Assembly (NCBI GenBank): GCA_019321725.1
Contig: CM033106.1
Location: 31,112,118-31,176,117 of the forward strand
Direction of reading: 5' to 3'
Origin: Paulownia fortunei
Taxonomy: Eukaryota; Streptophyta; Magnoliopsida; Lamiales; Paulowniaceae
DNA length: 64,000 bases
The notes beneath the pieces were generated by a model, which was not told where the DNA came from, did not search any database, and worked only from the letters and a program-made list of their open reading frames with translations. The position numbers and the translations under genes are program-made. The first letter of the stretch is position 1, and each line of letters starts with the position of its first letter. Below, piece after piece: positions 1 to 11,575 of the stretch.

Positions 1-160
1 AAAATATGGGGATAATTAATTACTGGCTACTTTATAAGATAGGTTTGAATCCAACCAATTAAATTAAACTGTTGTGAAAAAACTGATAACCTCATGTGTG
101 TGTGTATATATATTGCAAAATAATATTTTATTTTGTATTTTGTTTAATTAATACATATTA

Positions 161-2308
161 TGTTGGGTTCGCGTGATATCGAAAAACGTATACGCAACGA
201 AATTTAAATTTTTTTCAAAAACATAAATATATATTACATCACATGTAATTAAAATAAATCACGGAACCCCTTCTCAATTATTCAGTTGTGCGTTTTCTGA
301 TAATTAAAGTAAGAATGTTTCAAAAACTCTTACCTTGATTTGTATTCTGGTTGATGTAGGGATTGAAACGATTCAAATCGTTATCCCTGCATGAAAGTAT
401 CTCCATGTTGTTCAATTCAAAATCCCTTTGATTGAAATTTGATTCATTTCTAGGATCTCAAATGTTATCCCTCTAACGGTATCCACACCTTGGATGCCCA
501 CTCGTAATCGAATCCTATGCTAGTAGTTTTCGATTCGATAATTCTATCCTAAAACGATTTTGTTTGGAATAAAAATACACTAACAATTAATATTTTAGGT
601 GTTTAATTTAATTCTTAATTTAATAATTAAATTAAGAATTAAACTAGATAAAAGGTTGATGAACATTTGGAGATTGAAAGGAAACAAGAGACGAATTTTT
701 GGGGATGAAAGAAAACTATTTTTTTTCACTAAAAATCTGCAATTAAAATCCCCATAAAAATATCCAAGAAGATTGTCAATCAAAACTATCACAAGTTCTT
801 TCTATATAGGACTCTTCTTCCTTTCTTATCTTCAACTCTTTTGGTAAGTTTTTTTATCCCACAAGAACTTTCCTTTTTCCTTATTATCTCATAGAAATTG
901 AATTCACAATTCAACTTTCTCTAAAAATTGGATTTCCAATCCAATTTCCTGATGGGCTTCCTACAAACCTACACCTAATGGGTCTAAGCCTAAGTAATCA
1001 ATTAAACTCTACTTTAATTGATCAAATCAATTAAATTAATTTATTTAATTAATTAAGCCCATCTTACTTAATTGATTCAATCAATTAATTAAATATTCCA
1101 ATTGAGCTTCCTAATCCAATTAGATCCAATCAATTAATCTAATTAATTAATTAATTGAATTAATTCCACACTTGAATTAATTTAACCTCATTAATTAATC
1201 ACATTAATTAATTTAATCCAACACTTGGATTAATTTTTAGGCTAGAAATGGACTTGTCCAAGTTTTGTATATGACCCCTTAGGTTCACTTTAAACTAGTC
1301 GTGGGCTCACAACTCTTGTGACTTAGTTGAACAATTAATTGTTCCGATTAATTAATCTAATTAATTAATTCTCTTGAAATTAACTAATTAATTCCAAGAA
1401 CCCACAAGACATGGAAAACATCTAACAATGTATCATGAGTCCTAGTTTAAGGTAAATGTGTGAACCTATTTCAATTATGAATACCATGCAAGTACGGTCT
1501 TTCCGTCATCTAATCTCTCAATTAAGCCTAGGGTATGGATGTTAAGTCGAAACCCTATTAACTCAATAACTATGTTTCCATTCCTAGTAGCTTGACTCGA
1601 TGATGAATAATTAGAAAACCCCACGTCTAATTTTCATCCAACTTTGGCCAAGGATTTTAGAGTCAAGTACAGTGGAACACATATGAGATTCACCTATTCA
1701 TCTAGATAGGTGACGAATCCTTTGTTGGCCGCTCATTAATCTCCATACATGAAAATGTTACACCCAATATAAACCCCTTGTGATTGTCATGCAATCAAAA
1801 AATATATCAAAGTACAACATGTCATGCACAAAGTTACCATAGTGCTCAAATCCAAGGACTAATTCTTGCACTATCGTAATAAGAAAATTCTCATTCGATA
1901 ATAGAATATTTCCAATTGAGAATTTTCAAGTGGAGTTGTTCAGTGTACTTATTCCCAACAAGCACCCGCATACATGCACTAGTGTCTCCACACCAATACC
2001 TATGGAACGAGGCATCCTCCTTTCGAGCCTGCATCGTATGCGCAAGTTTCAACGGGATCAATGATGTCCCATCTGATTAATCCTTAATTTGGAACGTTTT
2101 AAAATCACAGCCTTAAAGACATATTCCACGATCACCATCATATGCGCAACCATGCCCCATAACTTTGTGTGATCTAAGGACTTTATCTAATTTTTATGAT
2201 GAATTTAAGATAAAAATTGCCATTTAAATGATATTAATATAAATAAGAATGATTCGCAAGAGTATAAGAACGACTAGAATAATTGGCACGCCGGACACCA
2301 CTCTAACA
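161..2308 (-). mobile_element. Probable solo LTR, Ty1/copia-type retrotransposon
   Basis: The 2.15 kb segment begins TGTTGGGTTC and ends CTCTAACA, so both strands carry the TG...CA ends of an LTR. On the minus strand it starts TGTTAGAGTG and ends GAACCCAACA. The five bases outside are TATTA on the left and TGTTA on the right, a 4-of-5 match to a target-site duplication. No primer-binding site, polypurine tract or gag-pol coding sequence lies beside it, which suggests a solo LTR left by recombination between two LTRs. The interior (about 1000-1400) is rich in TTAATTAA-like runs. Minus orientation is inferred from the general look of copia LTRs and is less certain than the boundaries. An internal CCCAACA at 1954-1960 was considered as an end, but its flank does not match the left flank. 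Confidence 0.6.
607..643. repeat. Near-perfect palindrome, 18-bp arms
   Basis: Two 18-bp AT-rich arms are exact reverse complements around a single central base. It lies inside the putative solo LTR and could extrude a hairpin. Confidence 0.8.
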
Positions 2309-2709
2309 TGTTATATATACATTAATGATATTATCAATATTTACGTGGTATGTATTAATAAAATAAAAAAAAAATAAAAAAATATTTTATTGCATATGAT
2401 CCACTTGCAAAAAATATGTTGCATGTATTATTTGATAGTATTCTAATAGCTTTTAAATATAGTAATTATATTATTCATAATAGTAGCAGTCAATTTTATT
2501 GGTCAATAATACTAAAAGGGATATTCATTTTATAAAAGTAGTAGTATTTGATCTTTATAAATTAAAATAGTAAACTTTCTCTCTCTTATTTGTTTTATTT
2601 GTCGGGGTAGAAAGAGACACAGATGCATGGAATGCCATAAATGAATTCAATGCTTTGCTGAATTCAATAATTGCTACACATGGGCCTCGTTTTCCACCAT
2701 CACTCTTCC
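2309..2709. other. Upstream region of first dirigent gene
   Basis: AT-rich sequence between the solo LTR and the TATA box of the first dirigent gene. It has A/T runs around 2360-2390 but no gene that I can support. Confidence 0.5.
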
Positions 2710-2718
2710 TATATAAAC
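2710..2718 (+). promoter_or_regulatory. TATA box of first dirigent gene
   Basis: TATATAAAC lies 55-63 bases upstream of the chosen ATG, a normal spacing for a short 5' leader. Confidence 0.6.
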
Positions 2719-2732
2719 ATCCCTCTCAACTT

Positions 2733-2734
<2 letters not shown>

Positions 2735-2766
<32 letters not shown>
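2735..2766 (+). repeat. (CA)16 microsatellite in 5' leader
   Basis: An uninterrupted run of 16 CA units sits between the TATA box and the start codon of the first dirigent gene. It must fall at the transcription start or in the 5' leader. Confidence 0.95.
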
Positions 2767-2770
<4 letters not shown>

Positions 2771-2772
2771 AG

Positions 2773-3351
2773 ATGAGGAATCCACACATGATTTTGATGC
2801 TTTCTTATTCAGTTGCAATTTCTTTGCTAGTTTGTGGTAGTGTGGCACAAAAAGAGCCCAAAACAGTTGAAAAATGGTTCAAAAAGCTTCCTAATGCAAA
2901 GGAAAAGGTGACCAAACTTCACTTCTACTTCCATGATGTTGTAAGTGGCAAGAATCCTACGGCCATTCCGGTGGCTCGAGCCAACTCCACATTTAAGTCG
3001 CCGACATACTTTGGGCTGGTCTTGATGATAGACAATCCATTAACAATTGGGCCGGGCCCCAAATCCAAGATTGTGGGTCGAGCCCAAGGTATCACCGGCT
3101 ACACCTCGTCCCAAGAGTTATGCCTACTTATGACACTGAATTTCGTGTTCACCGGCGGCAAGTACAATGGAAGCACGCTTAGTGTAGTGGGCTATAATCC
3201 GATTAATCAAGACTACCGCGAAATGCCGGTAGTCGGCGGCTCTGGTGTTTTCCGATTGGCGCGTGGCGTTGCTACGGCGGAAACCGCTAAGTTTAATGCA
3301 AGATTGGGTAATGCAGTTGTTGAGTACAATGTCATGGTCCTTCATTATTGA
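2773..3351 (+). CDS. Dirigent protein (copy 1)
   Basis: Predicted 192-residue secreted dirigent protein. This family steers stereoselective radical coupling of monolignols to lignans or acts in lignin deposition and defence, in the cell wall; the exact substrate cannot be read here. The first 26 residues form a signal peptide (hydrophobic core ILMLSYSVAISLLVC, likely cut after SVAQ). The mature part has the dirigent beta-barrel signatures KLHFYFHD, a GRAQG motif, LLMTLNFVFT, KYNGSTLSV, REMPVVGGSGVFRLARG and the C-terminal VEYNVMVLHY. The ATG at 2773 is preferred because it directly precedes the signal peptide and follows a TATA box; the frame is open upstream, but only across the promoter. 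Intronless. It is a tandem relative of the gene at 5879, which has nearly the same domain. Confidence 0.9.
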   Translation: MRNPHMILMLSYSVAISLLVCGSVAQKEPKTVEKWFKKLPNAKEKVTKLHFYFHDVVSGKNPTAIPVARANSTFKSPTYFGLVLMIDNPLTIGPGPKSKIVGRAQGITGYTSSQELCLLMTLNFVFTGGKYNGSTLSVVGYNPINQDYREMPVVGGSGVFRLARGVATAETAKFNARLGNAVVEYNVMVLHY

Positions 3352-5878
3352 TATTCCACTCCTCATTTCTTGAAAAATATTTTTATATACTTGCATTTGT
3401 ATGTGAAATAAAAAATGAGCATTTCTTAATTTTGGGCTTTTTAATTCTTTTAAATAATATCTGGCCTTTTGGAACGGGATGCTTTGATGAAGTAAAGGGT
3501 AACAAGGTAAGGTGTTTCAGAACTTGGGCTTGAGCCCATTATTTCAACCCAAAGAAAATCTTTGGACTCGGGCCCAAAAGTCATAATTGGAAGAGGCCCC
3601 TAACACCAAAATTGGGTGTGTGCTGAGGATGATAATAGATTAGATATGGTTTGAGTTTGTATAAACTTGAAATTCTATTTGCTAAATTTTTTATAAATTT
3701 ATATTCAAATTTATCTTAGATGTGTAGATATATTAGACTCATCGACCCACTTTATAATTTAAAAAATATTAAAAATTATATATTTTTTTAATTCTTACTA
3801 TTAAAGATTTCAAAAATTTATTTTTTTTTTAAAAAAAATCATATAAATAATAAATCTTTTTTTGAAAAATCAATAATATGAGTCTGAATTGAGTTTGAAA
3901 ATGAAAAATCTAAAATCTAACTCAAACTTCCTTATACTACTAAAACCTATATCAAGTGGGACAAGTGCGGATTTGAAAACGATCCATTATCATCCTTAAC
4001 TGTACAAAATTATTTAGCTGATTGCATTATATATAGAGAGGTTAAAGAAATTAGGAAAAGGAAATGAAAAGGGAAAAAAGTAATTGTAATGCACGAGAAA
4101 TAATATTAATCATGCCCTTGTACCTTATTTTATAAACTGTGCAATAAGTGGTTGCACAAAAACTTATAATATAATGTACCTCGAATTAACTTTTATTTAT
4201 GTTTGCAGAATTAATTGAACAAAAAACATTTACCAAGTAATATACCTTACGACTAATTATTTGTTTGCCGATCTCTTTCATTACACGCATTTGCTAATTA
4301 AAAATGATGTAAACACAAATAAGAAAAAACTATGCTGCAGCCTGCAGGCTATGTTCGTTGACAAATGGCATATGTCTGAGAAATTTCGCCCCGGCAAACA
4401 GATATATTTGGGGAAGTTTCTTACCAATTGGTTGATGTAGCATATTAATACCTCATAAATATTGTTATTTTTCACTTTTCTTAAACCTATATGTTTATGC
4501 TCTCAAGTCTCAAATATAAAATTATTGAATAAAAGAAAATGCATTAAAAGTATTTTGAAAAATAAAGAAAAGATGGATTCTTCAGACATTCTATCCTTCC
4601 CTTCCCAAAACATAATAAGGTAGTGTATACATTTCAACATAATATATTGTGCCGTGGACCGAAAATTTATAATATTGATCAATTGAGATATGGAAAAAAA
4701 AAAACTTGACCAATTGAGATAGGGGGCAAAAAAAACCCTAACTTTACAAAATTAAATATAATTTGCGAAATAATACTCTAATTCGTGGATGCAAGTGTTC
4801 TAATAAATTGAAATTTTCTCATTGAGTTTTTTTTTTTTTTCAAAAGAAGGATGTTTTTTGGCTGGTTTATCAAATAACTCGAATTATGATTAATAAAATC
4901 GTAAATGCAAGGTTTATCTATAAGATTTTCATTGAGTCTCTTATTTATTTATTTATTTTTTTACTCTCATTGACTCGCTATACAAAACACTGAGAGGATT
5001 GTTTTTTTTTTTTTTAATGTTCAGGGATTTATTGTCACAATTTCAGCAAAACACAGTTTTCAAATTCATAATTTTAATGATTTAAGAAATGTAAGGTTGT
5101 TTGTCAAAACTTTAAAGATGCGCAAGGTTTCTTGAAACACGCTATTTTATTTTATGGCTATGATATAATCATTTACTGTTGGACGGTAGATAAAATCGAG
5201 CAATTGCATATTAATATGATTTGTTGCATAAAAAAGTATTAAAATCAATTAGATTGTGGAAATATGTCTAAGTTTGAAACAAATTTTATTTGTATAATTT
5301 CCTGTCAAACTAGAGTTTACTTTAACAAACACAGAAGCATCAAATGTCATATCGATTTGTTTCTCAAACTTGGTTGAATTTCCCTTAAACTTTTATGGAA
5401 AATATTTCACAAAATTTGAGCATTTTTTCAAACCTTTTTTTTTTTTATAAGTGTAAGTTGCATTCCCCATCTTGACATTTTTGCGGGCAAAAAATGGAAA
5501 AAAAAAAAAAAGTATATTTCCATGTAAAGAAAATAATAATAAAAAGGTTCAATGTATCAAAACAATCCCAGTTATCATCATAATCTTGCTTTCCACATTA
5601 AGCAAATTAATGCTTTTTATTGAATTAATTACGATGTTTATCCTTCTTTTATGTTAAAAAAAATATGCACAAAATTTCATTATTTAACAATTAAAGCTTA
5701 CTACATAAAAAGCATTCAACAATCAGCACTAATTTATTAGCCATTAATAAACAAATTAAACGTCAGGATCCTATTGTCACATTGACTAACCAACTGTCTA
5801 TCTCTACTACATATACAACACCCTCAAATTCTTGTCTTCATCTTTGGTGAGAAAAAGAGAAAAAAAAAAAAAAAAGAG
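3352..5878. other. Intergenic region between the two dirigent genes
   Basis: About 2.5 kb of AT-rich DNA with many A and T homopolymers. The last 100 bases should hold the promoter of the second dirigent gene; CATATACAAC near 5810 is a weak TATA candidate, followed by an A-rich leader at 5860-5876. I see no gene, RNA or clear mobile element. Confidence 0.5.
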
Positions 5879-6472
5879 ATGAAGACGCTATGCACAATTC
5901 TTATGCTTTATTCCTTAGCGCATGTCATTGCAAAGCCCGTGGCTCATAGCAATAGAATTCGTCAAGGGCCCGAAGCAGTACAAGAATGGTTCAAAAATCT
6001 TCCTAGTGCAAAGGAAAAGGTGACTAAACTTCACTTCTACTTTCATGACACTGTAAGTGGCAAGAACCCAAGTGCTATCACAGTGGCACAATCCAATTTC
6101 ACTCTCATATCCCCTACTGGTTTTGGTCTAGTACGGATGATGGATGATGCATTGACCATTGGGCCCGAGCCCGATTCCAAGATCATTGGCCGGGCTCAAG
6201 GAATCTACGGCTCGGCCTCATTGGAGGAAGTAGGTCTACTGATGACCCTCAATTTTGTGTTCACAGATGGCAAATATAATGGGAGCACACTTAGTGTACT
6301 TGGCCACAACCCGGTGTTCCACAAGTATCGGGAGATGCCTATAGTTGGTGGCTCTGGTGTTTTCCGGCTGGCACGAGGCATCGCCACCGCACAGACCGTT
6401 TGGTTTAATATTACCTCCGGTGATGCTGTTGTTGAGTATAATGTCATGGTCTTGCATTATTTATTTAATTAA
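5879..6472 (+). CDS. Dirigent protein (copy 2)
   Basis: Predicted 197-residue secreted dirigent protein, probable tandem duplicate of the gene at 2773. A short signal peptide (TLCTILMLYSLAHVIA) is followed by a linker and the dirigent domain with KLHFYFHD, GRAQGIYG, LLMTLNFVFTDGKYNGSTLSV, REMPIVGGSGVFRLARG and VEYNVMVLHY. The two copies are very alike in the barrel core and differ mainly in the signal peptide, the linker and the loop after GRAQG. The copy ends with three extra residues (LFN). Start chosen at the only ATG directly before the signal peptide. Cell-wall or apoplastic role is inferred from the family; the coupling partner is unknown. Intronless. Confidence 0.9.
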   Translation: MKTLCTILMLYSLAHVIAKPVAHSNRIRQGPEAVQEWFKNLPSAKEKVTKLHFYFHDTVSGKNPSAITVAQSNFTLISPTGFGLVRMMDDALTIGPEPDSKIIGRAQGIYGSASLEEVGLLMTLNFVFTDGKYNGSTLSVLGHNPVFHKYREMPIVGGSGVFRLARGIATAQTVWFNITSGDAVVEYNVMVLHYLFN

Positions 6473-7440
6473 CTATGTTTTAGTTCATTTTAAGTTTTGT
6501 CATGTTTGCTAATGGCTAGTAGCTTGGTTGTTCTGATATATGGGCTGATACATTGTTTCTACTTATAGGCACATCTTGTTCCTACACATTATCATATATG
6601 TTGCCTGGCTAGTATTTTCATAATTGCTCGTCCCGTTGGTAAATTTATATTTTCTTCATTTTGACAGCATAATTGATAATTCCATACTTTGCCTGATTAT
6701 ATAGAAAGTTAAGCAACAATGCTACCCTAACATGAGCACAGCAGCCTGAGATTTCAGTACAGATGCATATTCACATCACGCCGTTACATATTATGCAAAA
6801 CTTTAATACAGAAAAGTCTACCTCATTCAGTTGTAACAGTAAACCTTCATTCACCAAAATTTTGTCCAAGAAGAATCTCAAGAATATTACAGGCTCAAAT
6901 TGAATTGCTAAAAAAGAAAATTAATGATCAGTTCTTGCAAGTAACTGAAGAATGAGATGTCTTCTGATATGAACACGCAAACCTCTTGAGTTGGTCCAAA
7001 TGACACATTCCCCCCGAAAAACCTATTTTCCTTTCTTCTACCCCCCTACTGGACAAGAAGGAAGCATCTGCACAATATAAGAGCGATAAGGATGAAGTCA
7101 AGAAAGTAAATACGGGTCTACTTGAAAAGGAAAATCAATGGATATACAATGGAAAAACATAAAAAGAAGCATGGTAAATCCTACATGGATTTATGATTCT
7201 TTTGGCAAAGAAAGAATGTACATGTTCTATAAGCAAAAGGTAAATTTAACGTGCAGAGAAACTAAACCAATCATGTGAATATCTTAAAGGGAAACTAAAT
7301 TAACTCAAATAAGGAATTTTGCACTATAGAAAAGAATGAACAGCAATACCTATGTTGGTTGCTGATCATACAAAGGATGGTCATCACAGAAGCAATTTGG
7401 ATCCAAAGTCTGCTGTATCATGAACTATCCGCTTATATCA
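6473..7440. other. Convergent 3' region of dirigent copy 2 and TOC132
   Basis: This stretch separates two genes that point at each other and probably holds both 3' UTRs. No coding sequence is supported here. Confidence 0.5.
7068..7349 (-). other. Possible 3' UTR intron of TOC132
   Basis: On the minus strand a donor-like ATAG|GTATTG at 7349 and an acceptor-like TTATATTGTGCAG ending at 7068 frame 282 bases downstream of the stop codon. This is inference from splice-like motifs only; no transcript evidence is available. Confidence 0.3.
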
Positions 7441-10400
7441 TTATCCATACTGCACCTGCTGAGAATAACTGAGTATTTTTTTTACTAGAGGAATTAAGCC
7501 AATCAATACTATTTGAAGCTGCTCCGAGCTATTGATTCTGACACTAACTTGTCCAGAACCCCTGTTATTAATATTAAGTCTACCAATCAAATTAGTATGC
7601 CGTCCAACAGGGATCTGGGTCTGGGAATTGAACCCGATAGCAATATCTCCATGCCAATCCATCACAGAGAGCCCCAAAGTTGATAAGAAACGACCCAAAG
7701 GGTGGTCTTTGTCCCTCAGCGTAGCTTCCAGACTACCACCATATGCAACGTCCCCACGACCATAAATGGCACCACCAGAAACAACTAACTGACCCCGTTT
7801 ACCAACAATTAATTTGTCCTCTAGTTTTACACCTCCAGTTAAAACATCGCCCATAAGTGTAGCTGAGAGACCAGCAGCTGCTTTATTTATTCTATGATTG
7901 CTAAATCTAGTCTCACTTCGTAGAGTATAAGCCATGTCCTTTCCAACTGATTGCATATCAAAGCCTAAAGAGGTTGCTTTCCCTTTCCCATGCTTTACTG
8001 AGCTTGCAATTTCCATTTGAAGGTTGGTGTCCTTTTTGTCCTTTGAAAAGTGCCCAGAGAAAGATATTGGTACCTTGTCCTTAACAACAAACAATCTCTC
8101 AACATTTATGCCATCATATCCAATGTCATGGTCCCAACCATTGGGTTCTAGGACAGCCCTCACAAGCCATGGATTGGAGGAATCAAGAGAACGATATCGA
8201 TGAGTTGGATTATCAGAATCAAAAGAAGCAGGTAGGGCCAAGTCTGGCATAGGAACTGGTACAGATGCAGCACCAGTGGTTTCTTCTTCAGTATTTTCAC
8301 CATAGTCGCCATGCAAATCTATTGCTGCTTCCTGCATTTCCTTCATAATCTTCCGCCGCTTTTTCTCTTCCTTCAACTGCTTCTTCATGAAAAGTTTTTC
8401 CCTATACTCTAGTTCATCATAGTATGCCTTCCTTTGCAATTTAGTAAGCTTTTCCAGCTGGGCTTTAGTTAATGGTTTGAAGGGCGGTAATTCATCGTAT
8501 TCTGGTTCATCTTCTGAGTCTGTGCACTCATCCAGATCATCATCTATAGCATCATCATCACCAAATTGCTCTGTCGGAAGTTTAACTTCAGGTCTTGATT
8601 GTAGAAGAGATGAAAGAAGGAAAGGTAAAGGAGGCGATCTTGTCCGAGGGGCAAAAGGTCCAGGAGGGCTGTCTTGCAACTTCAGTAGCGTATTTGCTTC
8701 TGCCAAAATTTTTGAAGCAAAAGATAGAAGCAACAAGTGTGGCTTCCAAACCTGACCATTTGGCAACACTCTTTGTCCAGCTCTGTTTGTCCTGCATGCA
8801 GAGTGGTTTTCCACCAAAGAAACTGGATTCATAAGCCGCATATCTCCGGCAGCCTGACGTATTGCTTGCTGTACAACATGGGACCTCTGTGTCACAAACA
8901 TATCGTAACTAGTCGCTGTGCCATTGGGACCTTCAGGTGGGGCAGATGCAGCATGAGTCAGAACAACAATGGCATTGAACCAAATAGACGGTCCAAAGTT
9001 TTCCGTGATGGTTCGCAACAATGGCATGTCACCAAAATCTCTGCTCTGCATGTCCAATCTATCAAGATACAAAACAATATCCGGAGGTGTTTTTTTTATA
9101 AAGCTTTTGACAGAACGAAGGATTTTCTCATTCTGGCGCTGGTCTGACCAAGAGGGTAAAAGTCCCGGTGTGTCAATTACACGTACCCTGATTCCCTGTA
9201 CAGTCCCAACAATATCCTGGACCTTCTTCGTGCCCAACTGAAAAGCATCAGTACCAAACATAACTTCATCAAATATGGAATTTATAGTGGCACTTTTACC
9301 AACCCCTGATTTCCCTAGAACCATGATTGTGCAGGTAAAATCCAAGGGTTCTTGCCCAGCGCCCTCAAGCTGCTCAGCCATTGCACTTGCACGATCAAAA
9401 CTAAATGCAGCCACACGACCCCCACTTCTCCCACGTAGCTGTTCAGCCAACCCCAATCTGTACAAGACTTGGGCCACAACAACATTATGCGGAGTCTGAC
9501 CAAGTCTATGAGCAAGACGCAGAAATTTGACCCGAATCATCTGGAGCTTTTCACGAGTCTCATCATACTCTTCAGCCTCCCCATTTGTGGGATCTTCAAT
9601 GAGCTGGTTCTGTGTTGGAGAAATAGCTCCATTCACTCGAGGGGGCTGGACTATCCGAGAGGCGGGTTCTAGTAGCGGCGCAGCACCACCCAGGCCAGCA
9701 GGACGAGCAGGAGTCGCAGAAGCACTATTGGTAGACTTAATATTAACTGCAGACCTAGACACACATTCTTTATTTCCAGAGAGTTTTTGAGAAGCAGGTT
9801 CTGGCAGTGGGGCAGTATGCCAAGGCCAGCAGGACGAGGAGGTACAGAGTCAGCAGAGAAAGAAGACGCATCTGCTGCAGGTTTGATTTCCCGTTCTCCA
9901 TTGACTGATATATCCTGAGAAACAGGTTCCTGCACCTTAGCAGCATGCTCAAGGCCTACATGATAGGCAGAAGTAAGGCCAGATGTGGAAGAGTTACCAG
10001 AAGTTGATGAGATACCAGTGACAGGCCCGACTTCTTGTTCTTGAATTCCTGAGATAAATTGTTCCTTTTTCTCAAGTTTCATTCCCTTTTCTGGCCCCTC
10101 AAGTGATCTGGAGACTTCAACACTTGCATCCACAAGCCGTGGCTGAGAAGATTGAGAACTTTCCACTAATAATTGGGATGAGCTGAAATGTTGCTTCTCT
10201 ACTTCTGCAGCTGTTTTATCTTCCACTACAGGAGGTAAGTTAGTGTCAAGTTCAGAACTTTCTTTACCACAATCAGTAACAGAAGTATCTGCAGGAGCAA
10301 TACCCATGTTTTCTTCTTTGTCAACATCCTCATTGTCAACTTTTTGAAATTTCACACTTGCTGAATCTGTTTCCTTGAGTTCAGTGGTCCCATCATCTTT

Positions 10401-11546
10401 GGGATCAGCACCAGATATAAATGACTTTTCCTCCAGCTCTCCAACCTGATCCTCTCTGAGTTCAAATTGCACATTAGCTGAGATGTTTTCACCCATGTCC
10501 TGCTGACATCCAGAACCTAGAATAGCAACGGGGTCGTTTACCATAACATTCTGTTCAATGTTATGCAGAGCATCCCCACTGGACTCGGACTCTACCCCAG
10601 CACCAGCTTCACTTCCTTTTGTCCCTTTGGCGTCTTCATATTCCAATGAGGTCTCTTGAGTCTGTTCTTTTAGTAACTCGGCATCTGCAATTTTTGTGTC
10701 TTCATGATTCAAAGTGCCAGCCAAGTTCACATGATTTATTATTCCATTTTCAGGCTTCTCTGAACCAATGTCACCTCCTTTTACTTCGTCGGCAACTTGA
10801 TTTTCGGCCATTGCATGAATGTATCCTTTCATGTCAGGCATCTCTGGATCAGTCTCAGCTCCTCTTAACTCATTGGATTTTAGAGTTTCTAACATCTCAA
10901 GAATTGGTTCTTCTCTGGTGTCTGTATCCACAATCTTTGCATCTTCAGAAGTCAAAGTTTCAAAAGAGTTTGCATGATCTGATATGTCAGCCTCGGCCTT
11001 CTGAGGGGAGTTGACCAACTTTTTATTCACCACATCTCCATTATCAAGATTATCAGTTTTACCATTAGCAGCTGAATCAACAATTTCCCCAGATTCACCT
11101 TTCCCATCCAAGAGAATACTGCAATCTATTGATCCATTCATTTCATCTCTAACAACTTTTTCATTAGCAATTTGCTTCTCATCAGGAGTTTTACCATTAG
11201 CAGCAAGTTCAGCTTCGACAACAGAGTCCTCTGAATTCTGAGCTGCCTTGGGTGCCCCAATTACTTCTTCAACAATTTCACTGACTAAATTCAAGTTCTC
11301 GTTACCCTTCTCCAAGGTCTCTAATAGTTCAGCATTTCCACCATCAATTATTACACTATTCTCTGAATCATTCGTCGAGCTTTCCGCTTCAACTGTCTCT
11401 TTGAACACTTCATCACTATCTAAGTCCTTTGACCCATCCATATTTAAACCCTGATTATCATTTATATTTAGCTTCAATACTTCACTGTCAATACCTTGCC
11501 GCTGCCCTAACTTAGCATCCTCGACAATGCTGACACCATTTTCCAT
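7441..11546 (-). CDS. TOC132: TOC132/TOC120-like chloroplast import receptor, frameshifted
   Basis: Outer-envelope GTPase receptor of the TOC translocon, which recognises transit peptides. Starting at the ATG at 11546, a long acidic N-terminal A domain (about 575 residues, rich in Glu/Asp) runs to about 9819. The reading frame then changes: the G and M domains continue to 7441 in another frame. The G domain has the P-loop GKSGVGKS (about 9292-9315), DTPGLLPSW and LTHAAS; the M domain has RYRSLDSSNPWLVR, GWDHDIGYDG and RGDVAYGGSLEA, and ends near VQYG. The break is at 9817-9818, inside a PRPAGLG segment, and fits loss of one base. The joined gene would be about 1370 residues, against 1206 for Arabidopsis TOC132 as remembered. 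The acidic domain type and sequence favour TOC132/120 over TOC159. Either an assembly error, an allele or a recent pseudogene is possible. Confidence 0.85.
9664..9843 (-). repeat. Internal duplication within TOC132
   Basis: Two similar segments of about 45 bases, near 9664-9712 and 9795-9843, encode the same motif (PxRPAGLG followed by APLxEPA). Arabidopsis TOC132 has this motif once, as I recall. The upstream copy carries the frameshift. Confidence 0.6.
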
Positions 11547-11575
11547 TGCAACAAACAAATCTTCAACACCCTTCA

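Noticed and set aside
161..1960. Shorter LTR ending at CCCAACA 1954-1960
   Set aside because: The outer five bases AGCAC do not match the left flank TATTA, while the end at 2308 gives a 4-of-5 match and the TGTTAGAGTGG-type LTR start.
8477..11454. Plus-strand open frames across the TOC132 locus
   Set aside because: All are shadows of the conserved minus-strand protein and show low-complexity Ser/Pro/Leu composition.
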